DNA of 64,000 nucleotides from the NCBI RefSeq assembly GCF_030123505.1, contig NZ_CP126115.1, forward strand, positions 3,176,001 through 3,240,000, in the 5' to 3' direction. The position numbers were made by a program, and so were the translations under genes. The stretch comes from Neobacillus sp. YX16 (lineage in GTDB: Bacteria > Bacillota > Bacilli > Bacillales > Cytobacillaceae). The notes beneath the pieces were generated by a model, which saw nothing but the letters and a program-made list of their open reading frames with translations, ran no database searches and was not told the DNA's origin. Positions 55,544-64,000 of the stretch are shown one piece after another (positions within the stretch are counted from its first letter, which is position 1; each line of letters starts with the position of its first letter).

Positions 55544-57429
55544 ATCGAGTAGGAGGGGGTGACTAACCCCCGACCTCTCACACCACCGTACGTACCGTTC
55601 GGTATACGGCGGTTCTATTAAGATTGACGTAAAGTTTCATAACGGTTATATAGACTTTTCAACCCTCGTTGACTCCAATATGAGTTATCGAGGGTTTTGT
55701 GTAATATTGGGCTACAGGCGATTCTCCAGTATTTCTTTCTGGAGTTGCCCCATTCGTGCGCCTTGTAACCAGGGACGCCTAAACCAATCAGTTTTCTAAC
55801 TCTAGTTTTAGATTTCTTCCACTGTTTCCATTCGCACATTCTTAGCCTTCTTCTTATCCATTCATCAAATTCTTTGAATTTGCTTGGAGTGTCCGCTAAA
55901 GCGAAGTACCCGCACCATCCTGTAAGATAGCGGTTTAACATTTCAATTCTTACCTCAAGTGGGATAGGTTTTGACCGAGAGGTAATTTCTCGAATCTTCG
56001 TCTTAAAGCGTTTAATGCTTTGTTTCGCTATTCGCACCTTCGGTTCTTTATTAAATGTGAAACTGAAACCAAGAAATTTCCGTTTCCACGGACGGTCGAT
56101 TGCCGACTTATCCCTGTTTACCTTCAATTTTAGTTTCTGCTCAATAATCGTCGTAATGGATTCCATCACACGTTCCCCTGCTTTTAATGACTTAACATAA
56201 ATGTTGCAGTCATCCGCATAACGGACAAACTTATGCCCTCTGGCTTCCAATTCTTTATCTAATTTATCAAGAATTATGTTTGAAAGTAGTGGACTGAGAG
56301 GTCCCCCTTGCGGAGTACCTTCCTCCGTTGATTGTACGACCCCATTAAGCATTACACCTGATTGAAGGTATTTCCTGATTAGTTTGAGAAGAATGCGGTC
56401 TTCAATTCTCTTAGCGAGTATTCCCATCAGTATGTCATGATTAACCTTATCAAAGAATTTCTCTAAGTCCATATCAATTACCCAGCGGTAACCTTCTTTG
56501 ATATAACCCTTTGCCTTTCTTACCGCATTATGGGCGCTCCTGTTAGGTCGGAAACCATAGCTGTTTTCAGAAAATGTTGGATCAAAGATTGAGGTTAATA
56601 CTTGGGCGATTGCCTGTTGGATGAAACGGTCTGTCACAGTCGGTATGCCTAAAAGCCTTATCCCTCCGCCTGGTTTCGGGATTCCGACACGGCGAACAGG
56701 AGAAGGTTGATAGTTACCTGTTCTCAAAGTTTCCCGAAGGGAATCCCAGTTTTCATAGAGATGTCGTCGTAGGAATTTTACGGACATTCCATCTATGCCG
56801 TGACTTCCTTTGTTCTGCTCTACCCTTTTTAGGGCAGTTAAGAGATTTTCCCGTGATAGAATTAGTTCCATTAACATGATGTTATCCTTTCTACGTGAAT
56901 GAAGGTTCTGTTTATGCCGACTTTTGCTCCACCCTCCTAGAGTCCCCAACGGATTCACCGCTTCCTCCTTTAGGTAGGTCCTTTCGGATTGTCTGTGTTC
57001 AATGCAATCACCGAATGTGCAGACTTCATTCTTTCTTAATAGTTCAGTCCTTCCCATTCTTTCTCGAGTAAGAATGGTACTATGACTTCTGCTGACTTCT
57101 GATTGTTCAGCTATCCATTGCTAGATAGTTTACCAAGTGTACTTGGCTTATCAATCAGATCTCCCCGGGTAAGAGTACAGTCTTTCCCTCCATCTATCTG
57201 CTTCATTTACTCTGTACCACCTTCGGCAGTAAGGACTTTGTTTTGTGTTGCAAACTCATCCAATGATACCTAGCCTTATATGAAGTTCGTGTTCCTCAGA
57301 CCGGAGGTTTGCCGCTCGCTTCCTTCAGATTCCGCGTCACCGCGGACACCCTTGCGTTAGGCTAACCATTACTACTGCCTTCATGGTTCGGGACTTTCAC
57401 CCTAGAGACTGCACCCATGCCGGGCGCAC
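55544..57429 (-). mobile_element. Group II intron (class C type), copy 2
   Basis: Minus-strand copy, 1886 bp, from GTGCGCCCG at 57429-57421 to CTCGAT at 55549-55544. Almost identical to copy 1; I saw substitutions at 57412 and 56684 (Gly for Glu in the protein). Its 5' exon on the minus strand is a terminator hairpin plus CTTTGTT, as in copy 1. Confidence 0.92.
55618..56877 (-). CDS. ltrA: Group II intron reverse transcriptase/maturase, copy 2
   Basis: 419 aa from the ATG at 56877, identical to copy 1 except Gly for Glu in SPVRRVGIPKPGG. RT core FVRYADDCN and maturase region intact, so this copy should be functional. The frame is open a further 60 codons upstream, without domain content. Confidence 0.93.
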   Translation of the reverse strand: MLMELILSRENLLTALKRVEQNKGSHGIDGMSVKFLRRHLYENWDSLRETLRTGNYQPSPVRRVGIPKPGGGIRLLGIPTVTDRFIQQAIAQVLTSIFDPTFSENSYGFRPNRSAHNAVRKAKGYIKEGYRWVIDMDLEKFFDKVNHDILMGILAKRIEDRILLKLIRKYLQSGVMLNGVVQSTEEGTPQGGPLSPLLSNIILDKLDKELEARGHKFVRYADDCNIYVKSLKAGERVMESITTIIEQKLKLKVNRDKSAIDRPWKRKFLGFSFTFNKEPKVRIAKQSIKRFKTKIREITSRSKPIPLEVRIEMLNRYLTGWCGYFALADTPSKFKEFDEWIRRRLRMCEWKQWKKSKTRVRKLIGLGVPGYKAHEWGNSRKKYWRIACSPILHKTLDNSYWSQRGLKSLYNRYETLRQS

Positions 57430-57434
57430 AACAA

Positions 57435-57473
57435 AGAACTCGTGGCCATATGTTGGTCACGAGTTCTTTGTTA
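57435..57473. terminator. Bidirectional terminator, insertion target of intron 2
   Basis: AAGAACTCGTG and CACGAGTTCTT (11 bp, extended by GCC/GGT) form a hairpin with TTTGTT on both sides. Before the intron arrived it would have ended the proline dehydrogenase transcript. Confidence 0.75.
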
Positions 57474-57605
57474 TACTGAGGAGTTGATACTTGTCAATTT
57501 CTGTATTTATATATATTGAAATAAAAGAATTGGTTGTTTATGATAGATTTTATGGTTCAAATTGGGAAGAATAATAAGAAGATTTCAACAGGGGGATACA
57601 TTCAA

Positions 57606-59141
57606 ATGGAACAATCCATCAATAAGACTGAAAGGCCGCCATATGGTATTATTGCTGTATTAATGATTGGGGCCTTTATTGCATTTTTAAATAATACTTT
57701 ATTAAATGTAGCGTTACCTTCCATTATGAAGGATTTAAATGTTGATACAGCTACGGTTCAGTGGCTGACGACAGGATTTATGCTGGTAAACGGGATTATG
57801 ATTCCCTCTACCGCTTTTCTAATCCAAAAGTATACAGTCCGGCGATTATTCTTAGTCGCTATGGGGCTATTTACAGCAGGTACTATTATCGCAGGTATTG
57901 CTCATCACTTTCCTCTGCTTTTAACAGCTCGGTTGATACAGGCTTCTGGCTCTGCCATTATGATGCCGCTTTTAATGAACGTTATGTTAGTCAGTTTTCC
58001 GATTGAAAAAATAGGAACTGCTATGGGTGTTTTCGGACTCATTCTAATGTTTGCGCCAGCAATTGGTCCAACTTTGTCTGGCTGGATTATTGAACATTAT
58101 GATTGGAGAATGTTATTCCACTTTGTTACACCAATTGCAGCGATTATTCTTTTTATAGGCTTTATGAAGCTTAAAGATAAAAAAGAGAAAGTGGATATCA
58201 AGCTTGATTTCTTTTCGTTATTGCTGTCAAGTATCGGTTTTGGTGGTTTGCTCTATGGGTTTAGTTCAGCTGGCAGTAAAGGCTGGGACAGCCCGCAGGT
58301 TTATTTGACTATCATCATTGGGGTTGTTTCATTAGTTTGGTTTATCTTACGCCAATTGAGGCAAGAGCGGCCAATGCTGAATTTCAGGGTTTTTAAATAT
58401 AACATGTTTGCTCTTTCATCGGCTATTTCGATGATCCTAAATATTGCGATGTTTTCAGGTTTTCTACTTCTCCCTATTTATGTTCAAACCATTCGAGGGA
58501 TCTCTCCATTGGATGCAGGATTAATGTTATTGCCGGGAGCCCTTGTTAATGCTTTCATGTCTCCCGTTACCGGAAGATTGTTTGACAAATTTGGCGGTCG
58601 TATATTAGCCATTACAGGGTTGTTCATTACAACCGTTACTACCTATTTATTCAGCATGTTATCGTTTGAAACGACCTATATGTATATGGTTTTTTTACAT
58701 GCTATTCGTATGTTTGGAATGTCAATGGTGTTTATGCCTGTGTCGACCAATGGATTGAATCAATTACCGCCTCGTTTTTATCCCCATGGTACGGCGATGA
58801 ACAATACCATGCAGCAGGTATCAGCTGCCATCGGTACAGGTTTATTGATTACTCTTATGTCTAATCGGTCAGCATCGTATGGAAAAGAACTTACTGAATC
58901 CGCCATGCAAAAAATGACCGAGCAGCCATCAGAAGCAGCCCTCGCGGAAATGCATCAACAAATTGCTCTGGAAGCAATGTTAGAAGGAATTAACTTTACC
59001 TTCCTTATATCAGCTATTATTATTGGCGTTGCATTGATTCTTGCGTTTTATATTAAACGAGCCAAACCTGATGAGGAGAACCTAGAAGAAAATCAACCTA
59101 AAAACAGTGATAATATGATAAAGAAATTGGCAGAAAATTAA
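57606..59141 (+). CDS. DHA2-family multidrug efflux MFS transporter
   Basis: 511 aa from ATG at 57606 (GGGGGA upstream). Fourteen membrane helices; N-terminal IAFLNNTLLNVALPSIMKDL, DHA2-type loop VQWLTTGFMLVNGIMIPSTA, and GPTLSGWIIEHYDWRMLF. Related to EmrB/QacA/Mdr pumps that export drugs or toxic cations with protons. A possible promoter TTGTCA/TATATT lies at about 57492-57520. No regulator gene is next to it. Confidence 0.9.
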   Translation: MEQSINKTERPPYGIIAVLMIGAFIAFLNNTLLNVALPSIMKDLNVDTATVQWLTTGFMLVNGIMIPSTAFLIQKYTVRRLFLVAMGLFTAGTIIAGIAHHFPLLLTARLIQASGSAIMMPLLMNVMLVSFPIEKIGTAMGVFGLILMFAPAIGPTLSGWIIEHYDWRMLFHFVTPIAAIILFIGFMKLKDKKEKVDIKLDFFSLLLSSIGFGGLLYGFSSAGSKGWDSPQVYLTIIIGVVSLVWFILRQLRQERPMLNFRVFKYNMFALSSAISMILNIAMFSGFLLLPIYVQTIRGISPLDAGLMLLPGALVNAFMSPVTGRLFDKFGGRILAITGLFITTVTTYLFSMLSFETTYMYMVFLHAIRMFGMSMVFMPVSTNGLNQLPPRFYPHGTAMNNTMQQVSAAIGTGLLITLMSNRSASYGKELTESAMQKMTEQPSEAALAEMHQQIALEAMLEGINFTFLISAIIIGVALILAFYIKRAKPDEENLEENQPKNSDNMIKKLAEN

Positions 59142-59320
59142 TCTTACAGTAAAGCAGTACTACCTGAAGAAAAACAACAGCCCATTTAAGTTTTTATTTA
59201 GTCATTTTCTATATGGTTATTTTCTCTTTACTAAGACTTCCTTAAAGTCAGTTATTCAAAGACTGCTGCCTATGCTGCGGAAAATATATGCCGTGTATTA
59301 AAAATAAATGATCGAAAATG

Positions 59321-59348
59321 CTGCCGAGTTATTTTGGCAGTTTTTTTT
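59321..59348 (+). terminator. Terminator hairpin
   Basis: CTGCCGA (59321-59327) pairs with TTGGCAG (59334-59340, one G-U), followed by eight T. Lies in the 280-bp gap after the efflux gene. Confidence 0.65.
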
Positions 59349-59421
59349 ATGTGAAATGTTGATTTAATATAGTGAAAAAGATAAGTTTATTAAAATGATA
59401 TTATTTAGGAGGAATTGACAG

Positions 59422-59982
59422 ATGAAAAGATGCGGTTGGGTTAATCAGGATCCACTATATATTGATTATCATGATCATGAATGGGGCGTCCCTGTGTATG
59501 ATGATCGATTACTATTTGAGTATTTGAACCTAGAGGGTGCTCAAGCGGGATTAAGCTGGTACACAATTTTGAAGAAGAGGGAAAATTACCGCAAAGCATT
59601 TGACCATTTTGAACCAAGTAAAATTATTAATTATGATGAAAAGAAAATCGAAGAACTTTTACAGAATGAGGGAATTGTTAGAAATAAACTAAAAATAAAT
59701 GCAGTCATTACAAACGCAAAGGCATTCTTGAAGGTAAGTGAAGAGTTTGGTTCTTTCAGTAAGTATATTTGGTCTTTTGTAGATGGTAAACCGATAAAAA
59801 ATCACTTTATTGATTTATCCGAAGTCCCGGCTACAACGGATATTAGTAATAAGTTAAGTAAGGATTTGAAAAAACGCGGCTTTAAATTTGTTGGGTCAAC
59901 CATTTGTTATGCCTTTATGCAAGCGACGGGGATGGTAAATGATCATATAGAGTCTTGTATTTGCTACCATAAATCCCGGTGA
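59422..59982 (+). CDS. tag: DNA-3-methyladenine glycosylase I
   Basis: 186 aa, full length. Start MKRCGWVNQDPLYIDYHDHEWG, then LNLEGAQAGLSWYTILKKRE, FVGSTICYAFMQATGMVNDH and a final CICYH. Zinc ligands Cys4, His17, His175 and Cys179 are conserved. Removes 3-methyladenine from alkylated DNA. AGGAGG ribosome site. Single gene. Confidence 0.95.
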   Translation: MKRCGWVNQDPLYIDYHDHEWGVPVYDDRLLFEYLNLEGAQAGLSWYTILKKRENYRKAFDHFEPSKIINYDEKKIEELLQNEGIVRNKLKINAVITNAKAFLKVSEEFGSFSKYIWSFVDGKPIKNHFIDLSEVPATTDISNKLSKDLKKRGFKFVGSTICYAFMQATGMVNDHIESCICYHKSR

Positions 59983-60227
59983 TATATATATAAATCTTTT
60001 ATGTCTTTATCTTGTGAAAATCTTTTGAAAAATTTGTTGAAACCAATTATGATGAAATTCGTCTAATAAGTGTATCCAATTTAAGGAATTTGTAACAGGT
60101 GGTTAGCAGGAATTTTGTGTCTGAAAGTGGAATAGATTAAGAGAATGAGAGCGAAATCCTTTTTCTGAATATTCGAAAGTGTTTCGTTGGGGATGACGAG
60201 ATTTTGGGAAAAGAGGAGAAGTTGTTT

Positions 60228-61274
60228 ATGTCTATACGGACCTGGGTGATTTCATCCATATTAATTGGCAGTTTAATAGGATTAGCTGGCTGTGCGGAGA
60301 AAACAAATGGCAAAGAAGCCGCACTTGAGAACAAAGTAACAGAACTAGAAAAAAAGCTTGAAGAGCAAAAAGCTGCAGAAGAATCGGCAAGGAAAGCGGC
60401 GGAAGAAGCGGAAGCAAAGAGAATTGCCGAGGAAGAAGCGAAAAAGCCGAAGGTGGTAAATGTTATTGACCCAAGTACAAAAACCGTATTAAAAAGACTC
60501 ATCCCAGTAGATATGGGTTTTGGAAGTGATAATGAAAAATATAAGCAGGAGCTAGAGCAATGGGCTAAGGAGTTAGCAAGGGGAACAGATACTACTCCTG
60601 GTTATGACTCAAAGATGATATTGGATAAAATTGATGTAAACGGTCAGGTTATTAAAGGGAAACCAAGAGTTGTTCTTGAAGAAGCAGAACTTGTGACGAA
60701 GGTACTCGAGGCTTCAGTCAAGGGCGGCGATGTTCTTCTGCCAATCTATGTTACTGAAAGCGGCTATAAGCCTGAAGACGCAGCCCATTTATCTGAAGTG
60801 GTGGTTGCAACTTATACAACTAAATTCAATCCTAGCATAACAGGGAGAAATAAAAACATTGAACTGTCTGCGCAGGCTATAGACAATGTCATTGTTGGAA
60901 CAGGGGATATTTTCTCCTTTAATCATACAGTGGGACCGAGTGATGTGGAACATGGCTATCAGCCTGCTCAAGAAATTGTAAATAAGGAATTGGTCATGGG
61001 AATTGGCGGAGGTATTTGTCAAACATCCTCTACCCTGTTTAATGCAGTTGATCAATTAGCTATCGATTATGTAGAATGGCATCACCATTCCTTGACAGTG
61101 GGGTATGTACCTTCAGGGCGGGATGCAACAGTTTCATATGGTGGTAAAGATTTTCAATTTAAGAATACAGCGGGTGTCCCGTTCCTGATTAAGGCGATTT
61201 ACAATGGAAATGGTACCCTCACAGTTGAAGTTAGAACATCTGCCGCCTATCAAAGTTTACTTCAAAAGCGATAA
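60228..61274 (+). CDS. VanW-domain lipoprotein
   Basis: 348 aa from ATG at 60228 (GAGGAG 9 nt upstream). Lipobox LAGC at about residue 21, a charged coiled coil (about 30-75, Lys/Glu/Ala-rich), a linker domain and a VanW domain from about 190 with IFSFNHTVGPSDVEHGY, GGGICQTSSTLFNAV, HHHSLTVGYVPSGRDATVSYG. Members (for example B. subtilis YoaR) are envelope proteins of unclear function; despite the name, vancomycin resistance is not implied. Confidence 0.87.
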   Translation: MSIRTWVISSILIGSLIGLAGCAEKTNGKEAALENKVTELEKKLEEQKAAEESARKAAEEAEAKRIAEEEAKKPKVVNVIDPSTKTVLKRLIPVDMGFGSDNEKYKQELEQWAKELARGTDTTPGYDSKMILDKIDVNGQVIKGKPRVVLEEAELVTKVLEASVKGGDVLLPIYVTESGYKPEDAAHLSEVVVATYTTKFNPSITGRNKNIELSAQAIDNVIVGTGDIFSFNHTVGPSDVEHGYQPAQEIVNKELVMGIGGGICQTSSTLFNAVDQLAIDYVEWHHHSLTVGYVPSGRDATVSYGGKDFQFKNTAGVPFLIKAIYNGNGTLTVEVRTSAAYQSLLQKR

Positions 61275-61407
61275 CATGTCATAAAAAGGATTTGTGGGAG
61301 AATAAAGGCGCCGTCATTTTTTGATGGTGCCTTTTCAGTGTAGACATTTTTGTGAATGGTTCCTCGATGAAAGGGAACTATAAGGTAAAAAAGGATGGGT
61401 TGAAATA

Positions 61408-62193
61408 TTGGAATTATTATTAAAAGGTCAAGTAGCATTTATAACAGGTGCAGGCTCTGGAATTGGCCGTTCTGCAGCATTAACATTGGCTGAAAACGGA
61501 GCAAAGGTTGCCTTAGTCGATTTACATCCTGAAAATTGTAAAGAGGTTAAACAGTTAGTTGAAGAAAAAGGGAGCGAGGCCCTAGTAATTGAAGCCAATG
61601 TTTCTTCAGTGGAAGACATGAAAAAAGGCTATAGCATGGTTATGGAGAAATGGGGCAGGCTGGATATTGTTTTTGCCAATGCTGGAATTAATGGTGTTGT
61701 TGCGCCGATTGAAGATTTGTCACCTGAAGATTGGGACCTGACCATTTCTAATAATCTTAAAAGTACTTTTTTAACTATTAAATATGCTATTCCTTACATG
61801 AAAGAAGAAGGCGGAAGTGTGATTATCACGAGCTCTATTAATGGTAATCGTGTATATAGAAACTTTGGGATGTCGGCCTATAGTACATCGAAAATAGGAC
61901 AAATGGGATTTGGTAAGATGGCTGCCCTTGAGTTAGCCAAATATCGTATTCGTGTTAACATTATTTGCCCAGGTGGAATCGAAACTCATATAGGGGAAAA
62001 CACTTGGAAAGAAAAAGAAGAATTAAAGGAAATTGAAATACCGATTAATTACCCAGAAGGAAGCCAACCCCTTGAGCATCATCCAGGAAAGCCCGAACAA
62101 GTTGCAGAGCTAGTTTTATTTTTAGCATCAAAGCAATCCAATCATATTACTGGAACAGAAATTTACATTGATGGTGCGGAGTCTCTATTATAA
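61408..62193 (+). CDS. SDR-family oxidoreductase
   Basis: 261-aa classical short-chain dehydrogenase from TTG at 61408. NAD(P) site TGAGSGIGRSAAL with Asp in VALVDLHPEN (favours NAD), FANAGINGVV, catalytic Ser in VIITSSINGN and Tyr-x3-Lys in YSTSKIGQ, then NIICPGGIETHIGENTW and HITGTEIYIDG. The substrate is unknown. Terminator 62210-62233 follows. Confidence 0.88.
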   Translation: MELLLKGQVAFITGAGSGIGRSAALTLAENGAKVALVDLHPENCKEVKQLVEEKGSEALVIEANVSSVEDMKKGYSMVMEKWGRLDIVFANAGINGVVAPIEDLSPEDWDLTISNNLKSTFLTIKYAIPYMKEEGGSVIITSSINGNRVYRNFGMSAYSTSKIGQMGFGKMAALELAKYRIRVNIICPGGIETHIGENTWKEKEELKEIEIPINYPEGSQPLEHHPGKPEQVAELVLFLASKQSNHITGTEIYIDGAESLL

Positions 62194-62209
62194 ATTATTT
62201 CCAAAAACA

Positions 62210-62233
62210 GGCACCATCCAAATGGAGGGTGCC
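62210..62233. terminator. Terminator between convergent genes
   Basis: GGCACC and GGTGCC (with CATCC/GGAGG extension) pair around AAAT; shared by the SDR gene and the minus-strand gene after it. Confidence 0.65.
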
Positions 62234-62251
62234 GTTTAAAATAATATTTTT

Positions 62252-63958
62252 TTATTCTAATCCTTCGATTACAATTTGTTTTGCTGGAAGGAAGTCCTCA
62301 TCCGTATCCAAGTAGGTGACATTTACTTTGTCTCCTTCTTTTAAGTAAATGACCAATGGTTCTTTTTCAGAGGAAAGGATATAGCTTTTCTTGTTGTCTA
62401 AAAGGAATGAAACAACGGTGGAATCCCCTGTCTTTTCCTTATATACACGGAGTACTGTACCTGAAATCTGTTTTTCATCGGCTTTCGAGCTTCCATCAAC
62501 TGAACCGCCGCCTCTTTGAAGGGCCGTTTTATACTGTTTTAAAGCTTCATTTGGAGTAACCCCGAACACCGAAATTTCTGGATTAGCTGCTGAAACGATG
62601 AAGTAATTCTGTAAAAATCCATTTGAATCAAGTACAGGTGTCAACCAGCTTGCCTCTCCATAGAAATTATAGATTACAGGCATTTCACCATGCCATTTCT
62701 TTTCAATGAATTTCTTTTCAATAATTTGTAAGGCACCTTGCGAATCCATATAAGATTCTTCAGGATTCCCTGTGTAATAGGTTGCTTCACCCGTACGCGA
62801 ATTTGTCAGCGAGTAGCCGAGCATGGAATCGACGCCTTCTTTAGGGCTAGTGAAGTCAGTGAAATAATACATTACACCATTTTGGTTGAATATCGGGCTT
62901 ACATTCGCCTCAGTACCTTCATCAGAAGGAAGTTTTACATCCGATTTACCAAAGAGGCTATTCCAAAACCCGTGAATATAATTTCCGAAGTAACTATTTT
63001 GCAAGCTGACTATTTCTGGTGATACAGCACCATCAATAAATTCTGGGACTTCTGATAGAGAATACGACTTTGTATCGCCATTTCTGGAATCCACTACCAC
63101 AACACCTTTAACATCAAATCCATTACGAGCAGAAATAAATTCTCCGTAGGAACGGATATAATAAGGTTTTCCTTCATCATCAATTTCTAATTGAACATCA
63201 CCATAGAAAATATCTTTCGGGTACTGCATACGAATATGGCGCTCAATGGACTTATTAAAATAAGAAGAAGGGGTATAGATCATTTCTGATTTTATAAATT
63301 TTGGATTAGCAGAAGAATCTGTTGCACTTAAAGTGAAATAACCAGGTGTTTCTTTCCCTTTCCACCATTTGAAAAAACCAGAGAACTCAACAGGAGCTAT
63401 ATAGACATAATCTCCTTTTACCTTTTGAATTTGAAGATTTCCCAGTTCATAATAGCTCGTATTTGGCACTTGACCAAAAGCTTTTTTCATTTTATTACGG
63501 GCGAATTCAGGTGGTACACTAGCAGGTGTTTCTTTCTCGTCAAAGGACTTAATTTCCACTTCCTGCTCCATTTGAGCAATCTCATATTTTTCATCCGCAT
63601 TAAATAGAAAGGCAGTGAGAAAGTAAATTCCAAAGAATAGGCTGACTGCAAACAACAGTGCTTTTACTTTTCTTTCCAATCCAGTGGATAGTAAGGCACC
63701 TAACGCAGTAATGATAATCGTAAACACCCATAAAGATGAGGGATTCCTATCAAAATTTGTGAAATAATAGTAAACAAAAACAGAAGGAATCAGAACTACT
63801 ATAACAGCGATAATTACTCCGGGAAAAAGCTTTCTATCACCTTTTGAACTCTTTTTATTACTTTTCCTATCGGCAGACTTATCATCCCTATAAATCGGTA
63901 TAAGAACAAGAGCAGACACAATAGCGATAATCAGCACAAACAAAAACGTATTCCCCAT
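62252..63958 (-). CDS. Large membrane protein of unknown function
   Basis: 568 aa from ATG at 63958 (GAAGGGG upstream). N-terminal quarter has four membrane helices (about 3-20, 46-66, 76-94, 99-118). The rest is a large, probably extracytoplasmic part with blocks such as RHIRMQYPKDIFYGDVQLEI, YIRSYGEFISARNGFDVKGV, YYFTDFTSPKEGVDSMLGYS and SYMDSQGALQIIEKKFIEK, and a C-terminal small beta domain (about 500-568, GTVLRVYKEKTGD) like an OB or SH3 fold. I do not recognise the family. Confidence 0.8.
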   Translation of the reverse strand: MGNTFLFVLIIAIVSALVLIPIYRDDKSADRKSNKKSSKGDRKLFPGVIIAVIVVLIPSVFVYYYFTNFDRNPSSLWVFTIIITALGALLSTGLERKVKALLFAVSLFFGIYFLTAFLFNADEKYEIAQMEQEVEIKSFDEKETPASVPPEFARNKMKKAFGQVPNTSYYELGNLQIQKVKGDYVYIAPVEFSGFFKWWKGKETPGYFTLSATDSSANPKFIKSEMIYTPSSYFNKSIERHIRMQYPKDIFYGDVQLEIDDEGKPYYIRSYGEFISARNGFDVKGVVVVDSRNGDTKSYSLSEVPEFIDGAVSPEIVSLQNSYFGNYIHGFWNSLFGKSDVKLPSDEGTEANVSPIFNQNGVMYYFTDFTSPKEGVDSMLGYSLTNSRTGEATYYTGNPEESYMDSQGALQIIEKKFIEKKWHGEMPVIYNFYGEASWLTPVLDSNGFLQNYFIVSAANPEISVFGVTPNEALKQYKTALQRGGGSVDGSSKADEKQISGTVLRVYKEKTGDSTVVSFLLDNKKSYILSSEKEPLVIYLKEGDKVNVTYLDTDEDFLPAKQIVIEGLE

Positions 63959-64000
63959 ATCCAATTCCCCTTCATAATCAATTATCTTTTTACTGATACT

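Overview
The window looks like chromosomal DNA of a low-GC, endospore-forming Bacillaceae (Bacillus/Neobacillus-like). Support comes from an alpha/beta-type small acid-soluble spore protein, a Spo0E-like phosphatase, DUF3231 spore-associated proteins, B. subtilis-type homologues (YlbC, YpuA, YhfP, YezD, YdhK) and strong AGGAGG ribosome binding sites. The genus is inference.

Left part (1-7.6 kb): a partial processed acidic surface protein, an intact and a frameshifted DUF3231 gene, a glycine-zipper protein, fragments of an integrase and other decayed genes, and a beta-propeller protein. The most striking gene is a peroxiredoxin at 2665-3279. Its peroxidatic cysteine codon is an in-frame TGA. 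A perfect 7-bp hairpin with a GGUC loop begins 10 nt after the TGA, which is the layout of a bacterial SECIS element. It is a strong candidate selenocysteine peroxiredoxin.

7.6-24.9 kb is an accessory, metal-stress island: csoR-copZ-copA with two CsoR-type operators, a small siroheme/Fe-S reductase-like protein, several secreted or lipoprotein genes with His-rich stretches (a YdhK-like protein, a YVTN propeller, a short secreted protein), and a histidine kinase/response regulator/VTT membrane protein/BNR-lipoprotein operon. It also carries an IS3-family element with 3-bp target duplication, many gene remnants, and an ECF sigma/anti-sigma pair.

Two near-identical 1886-bp group II introns (24984-26869 on +, 55544-57429 on -) lie in inverted orientation, each directly downstream of an intrinsic terminator hairpin, as class C introns do. 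They bracket about 28.7 kb of more conserved chromosome. This holds a SET-domain gene, a DDAH-like hydrolase, a SASP gene, ylbC, an RNase J paralogue, an Rrf2-yezD-sbp-cysTWA sulfate uptake operon, a PatB/MalY-type aminotransferase, a sirtuin and an enoyl-CoA hydratase. It also holds a glycolate oxidase/malate synthase G operon (glcE-glcF-glcD-glcB-iclR) for glycolate-to-malate conversion, a ten-copy 52-bp tandem repeat, yhfP, a frameshifted nnr, an MFS pump with a leader peptide and a Shine-Dalgarno-sequestering hairpin, a DUF1002 gene, a stand-alone ftsZ and a proline dehydrogenase.

The right end (57.4-64 kb) carries a DHA2 efflux pump, 3-methyladenine DNA glycosylase I, a VanW-domain lipoprotein, an SDR oxidoreductase and a large membrane protein of unknown function. 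No tRNA, rRNA or CRISPR array was recognised, and no selA, selB, selC or selD gene is in the window.
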